64,000 nucleotides of DNA from Bacillota bacterium (GCA_021799275.1 JAJZAT010000001.1:97431-161430), one strand, 5' to 3'. Positions 37,382 through 47,843 are shown, counted from the first letter of the stretch. Notes: generated by a model not told the origin, from the letters alone. Numbers and translations: made by a program.

Positions 37382-37603
37382 CTACTCCTCGCGGTGCGCC
37401 TCGTCCTCGATCTCGTCGCGGAAGCCTTCGATCGCCTCGCGGCGCCGCCGGTTCTTGTCCTCGATCGCGCCGACCTGGTCCTTGCGCATCTCGTGCTCGT
37501 GCGCCGCCAGCATGTCCTCGGCGTCGTCCAGGTTCTCGTAGGTGTCCTCGATGTGCTCCTGGAGCCGTTCGACGTTGTCAGAGCGGTCGTCGGGCTTCGG
37601 CAT
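37382..37603 (-). CDS. tlp: small acid-soluble spore protein, Tlp family
   Basis: MPKPDDRSDNVERLQEHIEDTYENLDDAEDMLAAHEHEMRKDQVGAIEDKNRRRREAIEGFRDEIEDEAHREE closely follows the B. subtilis Tlp pattern (KPDDRSNNVEKLQ ... IKEKNERRKEAIESFRSEIKDEA). Confidence 0.92.
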   Translation of the reverse strand: MPKPDDRSDNVERLQEHIEDTYENLDDAEDMLAAHEHEMRKDQVGAIEDKNRRRREAIEGFRDEIEDEAHREE

Positions 37604-37792
37604 GGATCATTCCTCCTCGGGAGCCGCCCACGTGGCTGGGGCGTCCCGCGCATAGCCTGCGCCGGGGCGCCCTGCCCATGCATCGCGCAAGGATCCGGGG
37701 ACGTCGCGGCGAACGCTAGGCCACGGACCAGAGCGCCCAAAGGCAGGACGCGGCCGCCTGCGCCAGGCGCCGGCAGAACCTCGGGAGGACGG

Positions 37793-38995
37793 ATCGCCCT
37801 GTACGCCCTTGTCGATGTGAACGCGATGTTCGCGAGCTGCGCCGCCGCGGAGGATCCCAGCCTGCGGGGGCTGCCGCTCGTCGTGGCCGGCGACCCGTCG
37901 GACCGGCGCAGCATCGTCCTCACCGCCAGTTACGAGGCACGCGCCTACGGCGTGCGCACGGCCATGCCCGTACGCGAGGCGCTGCGCCTTTGCCCCGGGG
38001 TGCGCATCGTGCCGCCCGACCGCAGGCTTTACGAACGCTACAGCCGGCGCCTCTTCGAGGTGCTTCAGGACTTCACGCCGGTGGTGCGCCCCGTTTCGAT
38101 CGACGAGGGATACCTCGATCTCGCCGGCTGCCCCGGCCTCGCGGCGGGTCCCCTGCGTCTCGCGGCCGAGATCCGCCGCACGGTCCTCGAGCGCACCGCC
38201 CTCGTCGTCTCGATCGGTCTCGCGGAGGGTCCATGGCTCGCGAAGATGGCGGCGGACCTCGCGAAGAAGCGTGCGGAGGGCATCCTTCTGCTCAGAGCCG
38301 AGGACATGCAAGAGATGGTCTGGCCGCTCGCGGTCGAAACGTTCCACGGCATCGGGCCGAAGACCGCCACGAAGCTGCGCCTGATGGGCATCCGGACGAT
38401 CGGCGACATCGCCCGGGCCGATCCGACACTCCTCGCTCCGTTCGGCGTGCACGGCCAGCGCATGCGGCGCCTCGCCTTGGGCGAGGACCACGGTCCCCTG
38501 CCGGAGGAGAGCGGACCCGTCTCGCTCTCGCACGAGGAGACGTTCGCCCGGGACATCGAGAGCCCGGCCGACCTCCACCCCATCCTCGTGGCCGTCTGCG
38601 ACCGCGTCGGCGAGCGCTTGCGCCGCGAGGGCCAGGTCGCGAAGGGCGTCGGGCTCAGGCTGCGCAACCGCGAGTTCCGGGACTTCACCCGCCAAGGCCC
38701 CCTGAGGGTCCCGACGGCCCGCGCCGAAGATCTGCGCCAGGTGGCGCAAGCCCTGCTCGCCCGCATGCCAGGGACCGCCTTCCCGTGCCGGCTCCTCGGT
38801 GTCACCGCCTACGGACTTCAGAGCGCCGCGTCGACCGCACCGGAACTCTTTCCCGATGACACCGACACACGCCGGGACCAGCTCTGGCAGGCCGTCACAT
38901 CCGTGCGGGCGCGCTACGGCCAGGACGCGGTCCGGCCGCTCGGCGCGCAGGCGCCGCGGTCCTCCCGTCGGCCTCCCGGCGGGTCATCGCGATAA
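37793..38995 (+). CDS. Y-family DNA polymerase (DinB/Pol IV-like); start codon uncertain
   Basis: ALYALVDVNAMFASCAAAEDPSLRGLPLVVAGDPSDRRSIVLTASYEARAYGVRTAMPVREALRLCPGVRIVPPDRRLYERYS ... RPVSIDEGYLDLAG. RBS GGGAGG upstream but no ATG/GTG/TTG at the expected start. Confidence 0.9.
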   Translation: MALYALVDVNAMFASCAAAEDPSLRGLPLVVAGDPSDRRSIVLTASYEARAYGVRTAMPVREALRLCPGVRIVPPDRRLYERYSRRLFEVLQDFTPVVRPVSIDEGYLDLAGCPGLAAGPLRLAAEIRRTVLERTALVVSIGLAEGPWLAKMAADLAKKRAEGILLLRAEDMQEMVWPLAVETFHGIGPKTATKLRLMGIRTIGDIARADPTLLAPFGVHGQRMRRLALGEDHGPLPEESGPVSLSHEETFARDIESPADLHPILVAVCDRVGERLRREGQVAKGVGLRLRNREFRDFTRQGPLRVPTARAEDLRQVAQALLARMPGTAFPCRLLGVTAYGLQSAASTAPELFPDDTDTRRDQLWQAVTSVRARYGQDAVRPLGAQAPRSSRRPPGGSSR

Positions 38996-39014
38996 CGAAG
39001 TATTCCGATCTATG

Positions 39015-39023
39015 TGCTATACT
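39015..39023 (+). promoter_or_regulatory. putative extended -10 promoter of cysK
   Basis: TGCTATACT (TGn + TATACT) 30 nt upstream of the cysK ATG. Confidence 0.5.
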
Positions 39024-39052
39024 TTGCCCAATCTCTGCAAGGGGGCCACAGC

Positions 39053-39976
<924 letters not shown>

Positions 39977-41341
39977 GCCCCGTCGTCCGGTTCCGCCAAC
40001 GGCGGCAGCACGAGGCGGACGGTCGTGCCCTCGCCCTCCTTGGACGCGATCTCGAGCTTCGCCCGGTGCGCCTCCGCGATCTCGCGGGCAATGGCGAGGC
40101 CCAGCCCCGCTCCTCCGCCCGCGGCGCGCGCGGGATCCGCGCGGTAGAAGCGCTCGAACGCGTGCTGGCGCACCTCGTCCGACATGCCCGGGCCCTCGTC
40201 CCTCACCTCGAGGGCGGGACCCGGGCCTTGCCATGTCGCGGCGACGTGCACGGTCTTGCCTGCGCCGCCATACTTGATCGCGTTGTCGACCAGAATCCAT
40301 AGGAGCTGCTTCAGGAGGTCCCAGTCTCCCTGCGCCGGCACCACCTGCCGCGTCTCGTCGACGACCTCGGCCTCGCCGGGCAGCGTCTGGGCCTCGCCCA
40401 CCGTCTCGGCCACAAGCTCGCTGAGATCCATGCGGCGCAACTGCAGGCTCAGGCCCTGCGCCCCTCGCGCCAGGAAGAGCAGGTCCTGCACCAGGCGCTG
40501 CATGCGCTGCGCCTCGCGGCCGATGGTCCCGACCGCTTCTTCGCGCACCTGCGGGTCTGAGCCGGCCCAGCGCTGCAGGAGCTCGGCGTAGCCGGAGATC
40601 ACCGCGAGCGGCGTCCTCAGTTCGTGCGACGCGTCCGAAACGAAGCGCGCCTGACGGGCGAAGGCGGCCTCCAGCCTGTCCAGCATGCGGTTGAAGGCCC
40701 GGGCCAGCCGGCCGAGCTCGTCGTCCGGGCTCTCGCCCTCGAGCCGGCGCGAGAGGTCGGTGTCGGAGATCTCGGTGGCGAGGTCTGTCAGCCGCTCCAC
40801 GGGTCTCAGGGCCCGCCGCGCGAAGAGGAAGCCGACGAGCGCCACCAGGGCGAGGCCGGCGATGCCGCCCTCGATCAGGAGCGCGGATAGGAGGTGGAGT
40901 TCCCCGAACGCGGCCGCTAGGCTCACGGACACCTGCACCGCGGCCAACGTCAGGCCGTGGTAGACGATCGGCTCACTGACGTAGCTCGCCTGCTTGCCCT
41001 TGTAGGTGATGAGCTGCTGGACCGACTGCGTCAGCTTCACGGGCACCGGCAGGTAGGGCGTCTGCGATGCCCAGACCACCGTGCTGAGCGGGCTCACCAC
41101 CTGAATGACGATCTCGTCCGCCCGCGCGCCGAAGAGGTACGCCTTGCTGTTCGCCTGGAGCGTGTCGAGATCGCCGCCCTGGGCGAGCAGGCTCTGGCTC
41201 GTGGCCATCGCCGTCGTCTGGGCGGTGCGCATGGCCTCCTGGACCACCTCGTCACGCAGGAGCGTGAAGATGGTGAGGCCGAGGGCGAGCAGCACCACCG
41301 CCATGGCGGCCGCGATGAAGACGGTCAGGCGGGCGCTCAGG

Positions 41342-42019
41342 CTACGCAACCGGGCCCTCCTCGCGCAGCACGTAGCCGACGCCGCGGACCGTATGCAGGA
41401 GCGTTTGCTCGAAGGGCTCGTCGATCTTGCTGCGCAACTGGTAGATGTAGACGTCCACGACGTTGGTCGTGCCGTAGAAGTCGTAGCCCCAGACGTGCTC
41501 CAGGATGGCCTCCCGGGACTGCGGGTGGCCCTCGTGGCGCATCAGGTACTCGAGCAGCGCGAACTCGCGCTTCGTCAGCTCGATCGGCCGCCCGCCACGC
41601 TGGACGCTGCGCTCGAGACGGTCGAGGCGCAGGTCGGCGACCTCGAGCACGTCCTGCACCGGCCCCTGCTGGCGCCGCGCCACCGAACGGATGCGCGCCA
41701 GGAGTTCCTCCAGCTTGAAGGGTTTCGTCAGGTAGTCGTCGGCGCCGAGATCGAGCCCCTGTACCTTGTCCTCCGTCCGGTCGCGGGCGGTCAGAAGGAT
41801 CACCGGCACGCCGGAGCGCCTGCGGACGGCCTGCAACACCTGCATGCCACCGAGTCCGGGCAGCATCACGTCCAGGAGCACCAGGTCCTGGTCGGACGAC
41901 GCCAGGCGCAGGCCTTCCTCGCCATCGTGGGCGACGGTCACCGCGTAGCCCTCATGCGTGAGGGCGAGTTCGAGATAGCGGGCCAAATCGCGGTCGTCTT
42001 CCACCACGAGGATGCGCAC
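41342..42019 (-). CDS. OmpR-family response regulator
   Basis: MRILVVEDDRDLARYLELALTHEGYAVTVAHDGEEG ... LVLLDVMLPGLGGMQVL ... TNVVDVYIYQLRSKIDEPFEQTLLHTVRGVGYVL. Confidence 0.95.
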   Translation of the reverse strand: MRILVVEDDRDLARYLELALTHEGYAVTVAHDGEEGLRLASSDQDLVLLDVMLPGLGGMQVLQAVRRRSGVPVILLTARDRTEDKVQGLDLGADDYLTKPFKLEELLARIRSVARRQQGPVQDVLEVADLRLDRLERSVQRGGRPIELTKREFALLEYLMRHEGHPQSREAILEHVWGYDFYGTTNVVDVYIYQLRSKIDEPFEQTLLHTVRGVGYVLREEGPVA

Positions 42020-42045
42020 GACGAAAAACCTCCCTAGATCCCGCG

Positions 42046-42480
42046 TCAGTTCGTCTGCGGAATTCCTTCGACGAGAGCCTTGGCGGCCTCGATCCAGCGC
42101 TGGCGCAAGGACAGCAGGCCCGGGGCCAGACGCACGGAGACGACGAACGGGCGATCGCCACCCAGGATCTCCTGGTACGGCAGGTCGCGCAAGGCGCCCT
42201 CGATCAGCCTCAGGCCGCCCGCGACGTCGAACGAGCGGACGATGGCGAGCGCCGGGACGTCGATGCGCACCGTCACGGCGCCACTTTCGAGGCTCGCGCC
42301 GAGCAGGTAGATGTCCTCCTCTTCGCCGAGCCGCATGACGGCCGGCACGAGGTTCACCGTAGAGGACGTCGCTTCGCCCACCACCCTTTGCAGTCCCTCG
42401 ATCTCTTCGGACGTCAGGACAGGCATGCGCACGATCTGGTCAAGGGTGCCCGGCGCCAGGGTCTTCGCGATGTCTTCCAT
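42046..42480 (-). CDS. hypothetical protein
   Basis: 144-aa ORF with RBS-like AGGAGAA before ATG; no family recognised. Confidence 0.6.
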   Translation of the reverse strand: MEDIAKTLAPGTLDQIVRMPVLTSEEIEGLQRVVGEATSSTVNLVPAVMRLGEEEDIYLLGASLESGAVTVRIDVPALAIVRSFDVAGGLRLIEGALRDLPYQEILGGDRPFVVSVRLAPGLLSLRQRWIEAAKALVEGIPQTN

Positions 42481-42540
42481 AGGAATTCTCCTCTTTTCTG
42501 TCTGATGCTGTCCTTAAGGTACCGCAGGAACCTGCCGGGG

Positions 42541-44070
42541 TCAGGCCCGGCCCTCGCTCGGCCGCACGAAGTCCATCGAGCTGATGCGCGTCTGGCTGAG
42601 TTCCAGGCAGACGTAGGCTTCGCCGACGGCCGCCAGCGTGCCCACCACCGCCCCCGTCCCGAATCCCGCCAGCAGGTAGGCCGCCGCGAAGAAGCCCGCG
42701 GCGATCGCCACCGCGACGATCGTGACGAGGAAGCGCAGCCAGACGGCGATGCTGCGCTGGTCGACGGCATGCGGCAGAAGCGCCCACCCGAGCACCCCCA
42801 CAGCCCGCACCAGGAGCATGAGACCGAGCGCGAGCGGCAGGCTCCAGGCCGCGACCGCCACCTGCCCCATGCCGATGAGCCAGCCGCAGGCCACGCCCGC
42901 CCAGCCGATGCCCGCGACGAGAACGCCCGGCAGGAACCAGGCCAACAGCTTCGAGCCCATGGGACCCGGCGTCTGGGACCAGAGCGGTGTCGCCAGAACC
43001 TGGCCGAAGTTCATGGACGTGGCCGCCGCTCCCGTCAGTACCATGATGTACGCGATGAAGGCGGGCACCACCGGCCAAGGCACGCCGCGGGCACCCGCCA
43101 GCTCGCCCACCACGCCTGCCCCGAGCCACGCCGCGACGATCAGGAGTGCCGTGAGCGGCCAGAGCGTCCGGTAGAGGCGGGCCAGTTCGACGCCGAAGAG
43201 GGCGAAGTCGCCCCGTCCGGGCCAGTCGCGGCGCCGGTAGCGCCGGCGCGTGGCGCGGCCGGGCGTCTGTGCCGCCAAGGCTGCCTGCTGGCGCGCCGCT
43301 AGGCCACGCCGCCCGCTGAGCTGCGGCAGGGCGCCCCAGTCGACGCCGAGGCTGACGATGCGCTGGGCCAGAAGCACCATCAGGGCGAGGGCGCCGAGCG
43401 CGAGCAGGCCGAGGATGATGAGGCCCAAGGTCCCGCCGTGCAGGGCCGAGACGGCGACGCCGAGCGGCCACAGAGCGGCCGCGGCCGTCGCCAGGCCGGC
43501 CGTGCCTGCGCGCAGCAGCGAGGCGCCCGCGTAGAGCAGGAGGCCGGCGCAGAGGGCCAGGAGCAGGTAGCGCAGCGGCGGACCCCAAGCCCCCAGCCCG
43601 AGCAGGCTGTAACGTATCGCCATCGCCGTGATCAGGGTGAGACCGACGCCGTAGAGCAGGACGCCCCAGCCGACACCGCCCGACGCGGCCATCTGCGGCA
43701 CCCAGAAGACGGCCACGAGGACCAGGAGCCGGAGCTGGGAAACGGCCGTGCGCAGCAGCGTCCAGACGACGATGCGGTCGGGGGCGATGGCGCTCGGCAC
43801 CACGAGCGCGAGGTCCGCCGGTCGCGCCAGGAGGCGCCTGCGCCCGCCGAGCGCCCCGAGCCCGAGCAGAAGCAGCCATAGCGCGACGGCGTAGACCGAC
43901 GCCGCGTGCTCGAAGTGCGGCATGGTGCGACGCCCCTGCGACAGGATGAAGACGAGGTAGGCGATGACGAGCACGTAGACGACCAGGCGCCCGCGTGCAC
44001 GCGCAAGCTGGCGCAGCTGCGCGAGCAGCGTCCGCCATTCGAGGTAGAGGAGCGCCCTGTAGCCCTTCAT
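42541..44070 (-). CDS. ABC-2-like exporter permease
   Basis: 509-aa multi-TM protein immediately downstream (4-bp overlap) of an ABC ATPase gene; MKGYRALLYLEWRTLLAQLRQLARARGRLVVYVLVIAYLVFIL. Confidence 0.75.
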   Translation of the reverse strand: MKGYRALLYLEWRTLLAQLRQLARARGRLVVYVLVIAYLVFILSQGRRTMPHFEHAASVYAVALWLLLLGLGALGGRRRLLARPADLALVVPSAIAPDRIVVWTLLRTAVSQLRLLVLVAVFWVPQMAASGGVGWGVLLYGVGLTLITAMAIRYSLLGLGAWGPPLRYLLLALCAGLLLYAGASLLRAGTAGLATAAAALWPLGVAVSALHGGTLGLIILGLLALGALALMVLLAQRIVSLGVDWGALPQLSGRRGLAARQQAALAAQTPGRATRRRYRRRDWPGRGDFALFGVELARLYRTLWPLTALLIVAAWLGAGVVGELAGARGVPWPVVPAFIAYIMVLTGAAATSMNFGQVLATPLWSQTPGPMGSKLLAWFLPGVLVAGIGWAGVACGWLIGMGQVAVAAWSLPLALGLMLLVRAVGVLGWALLPHAVDQRSIAVWLRFLVTIVAVAIAAGFFAAAYLLAGFGTGAVVGTLAAVGEAYVCLELSQTRISSMDFVRPSEGRA

Positions 44071-44771
44071 TCCGCTTCCGTCAGTCCGAGGAAGGCCTCC
44101 TGCAGGCTCCCGGACTGGGCGGTGATCTCCTGCAGGGTGCCCTCGGCGATCAGGTGGCCGCGCTGCAGGATGACGACGCGGTCGCAGATCTCCTCGGCGG
44201 TGCTGAGGATGTGGGTCGAGAGCAGGACCGCCGCCCCATCCGCCCTCACCTCGCGCAGGGACTGCAGGAGCTCGCGCTGGCCTGCGGGATCGAGGCCCAC
44301 CATCGGCTCGTCCACCAGAAGGAGCCTAGGCTCGTGCAGCAAGGCGCAGGCGATCAGGAGTTTCTGCTTCATGCCCTTGGAGAGCGCGCCGCCGACCCGA
44401 TCCCCCACCTCTTCGAGGTGCAGGCGCCTGAGGATGGCGCGCCCCGTCTCCTCCCAGCCGGGAGCCAGGCTGTAGGCCCTCGCGACGAAGCCGAGATGCT
44501 CCTCGACCGTCAGCAGCGGGAAGACTTCCGGCTGCTCGGGGACGAAGCCGACCAGGGCCTTCTGCCGTTCGATCGGCACGCCATCGAGGTACGCCCGCCC
44601 GGACGTCGGGTGCACGAGGCCCGCCAGGGCGTGTAACGTCGTCGTCTTGCCGGCGCCGTTCGGACCGAGCAGACCGACGATCTCGCCGGGCTTCACCGCG
44701 AAGCTGAGATCCCGCACCGCCGCGACGTCGCCATACTGCTTGCCCAGCCGCTCCACCTGCAGGCCATCCAT
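44067..44771 (-). CDS. ABC transporter ATP-binding protein
   Basis: LQVERLGKQYGDVAAVRDLSFAVKPGEIVGLLGPNGAGKTTTLHALAGLVHPTSGRAYLDG ... LSKGMKQKLLIACALLHEPRLLLVDEPMVGLDP. Confidence 0.95.
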   Translation of the reverse strand: MDGLQVERLGKQYGDVAAVRDLSFAVKPGEIVGLLGPNGAGKTTTLHALAGLVHPTSGRAYLDGVPIERQKALVGFVPEQPEVFPLLTVEEHLGFVARAYSLAPGWEETGRAILRRLHLEEVGDRVGGALSKGMKQKLLIACALLHEPRLLLVDEPMVGLDPAGQRELLQSLREVRADGAAVLLSTHILSTAEEICDRVVILQRGHLIAEGTLQEITAQSGSLQEAFLGLTEAE

Positions 44772-44902
44772 CGTGACGTCGCCCTTCCTCTCCACGCCTG
44801 GCCTGAAGACGGCCCCGATCATGAACCTAAGTCTCGTATGGCCACTTAAGATCTGTCAACGGCGCAGATGCCAGGGCCCGGCGAGTGCGCTAAGATGCCT
44901 CT

Positions 44903-46126
44903 ATGTCCAGATGGAGATTGCCTTATCCCCCTGCCCTGGTCGTCCTCATTCTTTCCACGGTGCTCATGGTGTCCGGCTTTTCCATGCTCTGGCCGCTCGT
45001 CACGCTCTATGTGCACAGCCGGCTCGGCCTGCCGATGAGCTGGGCCGGCGCCGTTCTGCTGGTCCAGTCGGCGGCGAACCTCGGCGGCAACATCCTCGGC
45101 GGCCCCATGTTCGACCGCTGGGGCGGGAGGCGCTCCATCCTGCTCGGGGCCGGCGCCGCCTCGCTCGCCGCCTTCGGCATGGCCCTGACGCACGGGCTCG
45201 GGCCGTATCTCGTCATGACGGTCGTGCTCGGGGTGGGGACGGGTCTCATCTACCCCTCGATCAACGCATACGCCGCGCAGGTCTGGCCGGAGGGTCAGCG
45301 CGCGGCGTTCAACGCCATCTATGTCGCCTCGAACGTCGGTGTCGCCATCGGCTCGATGGCGGGCGGCCTTCTGGCGCAGGTCCACTTCTGGCTCTCCTTC
45401 ACCGTGACGGGCGCCCTGCTCCTGGCCTATGGGCTTGTCGTGCTGCTCGGGATGCGCGGACCTGCTTTCCGCCGGGTCGGCGTCGAGCGGCGGGTCGAGC
45501 AGAGCGCGAGGCCGCGCGTCGCATCGTCGGGCCTCGTCAGCCTTGCGCCTTGGCTCCTCGCGATCGGCCTCTTCCTCGACTGGACCGCCTACGTCCAGTG
45601 GCAGACCACAGTGGCCGTGCACATGCAGGCGCTCGGCTTCTCGATCTCCCGCTACAGCCTGCTCTGGACCGTGAACGGCGTGATCATCCTCGTGGGACAG
45701 CCGCTCGTCAGCTGGGTCACACGCCGGCTGCCGAGGGTAAAGCCGCAGATCCTCGTGGGGAACCTCCTCTTCATCCTGTCGTTCGTCCTGCTCGTCTCGG
45801 CGCGCAGCTATACGGCCTTCCTCGCCGGCATGGCCCTCAGCACGTTCGGCGAGATGTTCGTCTGGCCGGGCGTGCCCGCCGCGGCCGACCGCCTCGCCCC
45901 CGAAGGGCGACGCGGCCTCTACCAGGGCATCGTCAGCGGTGCGGCCTCCACCGGCCGGGCGGCTGGCCCCCTGTTCGGCGGCGTCCTCTACGACCGCTTC
46001 CCGACCACGGTGCTGTTCACGGTGATGATCGCGGTCTTCGTGCTCGGCCTGGCGGTGCTCAGCGTCTACGACTGCTTCCAGCCAGAGGGTGGAAGCAGGG
46101 ACCCCGCCCTGCCCGCCGCTCCCTGA
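44903..46126 (+). CDS. MFS transporter
   Basis: 407-aa, 12-TM-like; NLGGNILGGPMFDRWGGRRSILLGAGAASLAAFGMAL (MFS loop 2-3 motif). Confidence 0.9.
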   Translation: MSRWRLPYPPALVVLILSTVLMVSGFSMLWPLVTLYVHSRLGLPMSWAGAVLLVQSAANLGGNILGGPMFDRWGGRRSILLGAGAASLAAFGMALTHGLGPYLVMTVVLGVGTGLIYPSINAYAAQVWPEGQRAAFNAIYVASNVGVAIGSMAGGLLAQVHFWLSFTVTGALLLAYGLVVLLGMRGPAFRRVGVERRVEQSARPRVASSGLVSLAPWLLAIGLFLDWTAYVQWQTTVAVHMQALGFSISRYSLLWTVNGVIILVGQPLVSWVTRRLPRVKPQILVGNLLFILSFVLLVSARSYTAFLAGMALSTFGEMFVWPGVPAAADRLAPEGRRGLYQGIVSGAASTGRAAGPLFGGVLYDRFPTTVLFTVMIAVFVLGLAVLSVYDCFQPEGGSRDPALPAAP

Positions 46127-46141
46127 CGGCGGCGACACAAA

Positions 46142-46546
46142 CTAGGCCTTGGGCTCGCTGCCGCCTTCGGCTCCGCCGTCCGTCGGGAGCCTGCACTCGC
46201 CCGAATAGTGGACCACCTGGACGCTCTCGCGCGTTACCATGCCGTCGCCGACCAGCTCCAGAAGCGTCGGCAGGAAACCTTCAATATACTCGGTGGAGTC
46301 CACGATCTCCACGACGACCGGCAGGTCGGACGAGAGGTCCAGGAGACCCGACGTATGGATGCGGCTCGAGGCGCCGAACCCCTCGATGGCCCGGTGCACC
46401 GTGGCGCCGGCCATGCCCTCGCGCTTGGCGGCGAGGATGATCGCATGCCAGAGGCTCCGGCCATGGCGCGTGTCCGCTTCCCCGATGTAGACCCGCAGGC
46501 GTTCGGCCGGTCCGCTGATGCGCGGCGTTTTGACGACCAAGTTCAT
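46142..46546 (-). CDS. DUF190 family protein
   Basis: GPAERLRVYIGEADTRHGRSLWHAIILAAKREGMAGATVHRAIEGFGASSRIHTSGLLDLSSDLPVVVEIVDSTEYIEGFLPTL: DUF190 pattern, adjacent to crcB. Confidence 0.9.
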   Translation of the reverse strand: MNLVVKTPRISGPAERLRVYIGEADTRHGRSLWHAIILAAKREGMAGATVHRAIEGFGASSRIHTSGLLDLSSDLPVVVEIVDSTEYIEGFLPTLLELVGDGMVTRESVQVVHYSGECRLPTDGGAEGGSEPKA

Positions 46547-46614
46547 CCCCCACTCCCAGCGCAGTATTGCCACATCCTGCGCTGATCTCCTGCCCGCGAA
46601 AGGAAGGAGCCGCC

Positions 46615-46965
46615 CTGTCCCTGCTCGTCGCCCTCTCGGGCGCCGCCGGCTGCATGCTCCGCTACCTCGTGAGCCGCCTTGCGGCAAGCATGGCGCCCGA
46701 TCTCCCGCTGGGCACCCTGATCGTCAACTGGACAGGCTCGCTCCTCACCGGCGCCATGGGCGGCGCTGTCGCCGCCCATCTGCCGTCCGGCCTGAGGATG
46801 CTCCTGCTCGCGGGCTTTGTCGGCGGCTTCACCACCTTCTCGACCTTCACCTACGAGACGGCGGAGCTCCTGCGCTCCCGGGAAGTTTGGCCGGCCCTCG
46901 GCAACGTGGTCCTGAGCGTCGTCGGCGGCGCGGCCCTTGCCCTCCTGGGGGCGATGCTGCCGTGA
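46615..46965 (+). CDS. crcB: CrcB/Fluc fluoride channel subunit, copy 1 (start uncertain; CTG candidate)
   Basis: LSLLVALSGAAGCMLRYLVSRLAASMAPDLPLGTLIVNWTGSLLTGAMGG ... LLLAGFVGGFTTFSTFTYETAELL. Confidence 0.9.
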   Translation: MSLLVALSGAAGCMLRYLVSRLAASMAPDLPLGTLIVNWTGSLLTGAMGGAVAAHLPSGLRMLLLAGFVGGFTTFSTFTYETAELLRSREVWPALGNVVLSVVGGAALALLGAMLP

Positions 46966-47351
46966 GGGACCTATGGAACGTCCTCGCGGTCGGCCTGGGC
47001 GGCGCGATCGGCACCTTCCTGCGCTACGCCGTAGAGACGGCGGCAAAGGGCCCCGATGCATCCATCGCCGCGGTCGGCGCCGTCAACATCGTCGGCGCCT
47101 TCCTGATCGGCTTCCTGACCGCCATCCTGCTCGACCGCTCGCACCTCTCGCCGCGCTGGCGACTCCTCCTCACAACCGGACTCCTCGGCGGCGTCACGAC
47201 GTTCGGCGGTCTGACGGCGCAGGCGGGTACCCTCCTCGAGCACGGCAGCGCGGCCTGGGCCACCGCCCTTGGCTTCGGTGAGGTGGTGCTAGGTCTCGCC
47301 TGCACCCTGCTTGGGGCGGGCACCGCGCGGCGCCTCGAGCGGCGCGCCTGA
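46962..47351 (+). CDS. crcB: CrcB/Fluc fluoride channel subunit, copy 2 (GTG start)
   Basis: VLAVGLGGAIGTFLRYAVET...IAAVGAVNIVGAFLIGFLTAILLD ... LLTTGLLGGVTTFGGLTAQAGTLLE; overlaps copy 1 by 4 bp. Confidence 0.9.
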   Translation: MRDLWNVLAVGLGGAIGTFLRYAVETAAKGPDASIAAVGAVNIVGAFLIGFLTAILLDRSHLSPRWRLLLTTGLLGGVTTFGGLTAQAGTLLEHGSAAWATALGFGEVVLGLACTLLGAGTARRLERRA

Positions 47352-47371
47352 AGGCGGCAGGGCCAGGGAAC

Positions 47372-47413
47372 GCAGGGCGGCGGGCCCGGCTCCACGCCGG
47401 CCCGCCGCCCTGC
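47372..47413. terminator. GC-rich hairpin between convergent crcB and asp23 genes
   Basis: GCAGGGCGGCGGGC ... GCCCGCCGCCCTGC inverted repeat. Confidence 0.65.
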
Positions 47414-47423
47414 TCCCCGCTCT

Positions 47424-47777
47424 CTAGGAGGGCTTGTCGCCGCCCTCCGCCGCCGCCACCTCCACCTTCGTCACCGCGATGTTCACAATGGCGTTCTCGA
47501 TGCCGATGTTCTTGGCGAGCGCGTCCTTGACCGCCGTCTGGACGTCGCGCATCGCGTCCGGCAGGAAGATGCCGTACGGCACCGTCAGTTCGAGGTCCAC
47601 GACGAGCTTCTTGTCCTGGCCCTCCTTGACGCGGATGGCGCTGCCGAGCAGAAAGCGCCGGTTGACCCGCGCCGCGCCCTCGCCCGTCTCCCTGATCGCC
47701 AGTTCCACCACGGAGCGCACGGCGCTCTCCTCGATCGAGAGCTCGCCGCCGGTCGTGGTCTGCAGCTTGATGTTCAT
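47424..47777 (-). CDS. Asp23/Gls24 family envelope stress protein
   Basis: GGELSIEESAVRSVVELAIRETGEGAARVNRRFLLGSAIRVKEGQDKKLVVDLELTVPYGIFLPDAMRDVQTAVKDALAKNIGIENAIVNIAVTKVEV. Confidence 0.85.
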   Translation of the reverse strand: MNIKLQTTTGGELSIEESAVRSVVELAIRETGEGAARVNRRFLLGSAIRVKEGQDKKLVVDLELTVPYGIFLPDAMRDVQTAVKDALAKNIGIENAIVNIAVTKVEVAAAEGGDKPS

Positions 47778-47843
47778 GGCAGCACCTCCAGCCCCATTGT
47801 CCTAAGACAAGTCTACACCGAGACCGTCCAGGACAGCACTCGG

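Noticed and set aside
35320-37923. 867-aa minus-strand ORF opposite asnB and the polymerase gene
   Set aside because: Antisense shadow of asnB; only the embedded Tlp frame (37382-37603, a different frame) is credible.
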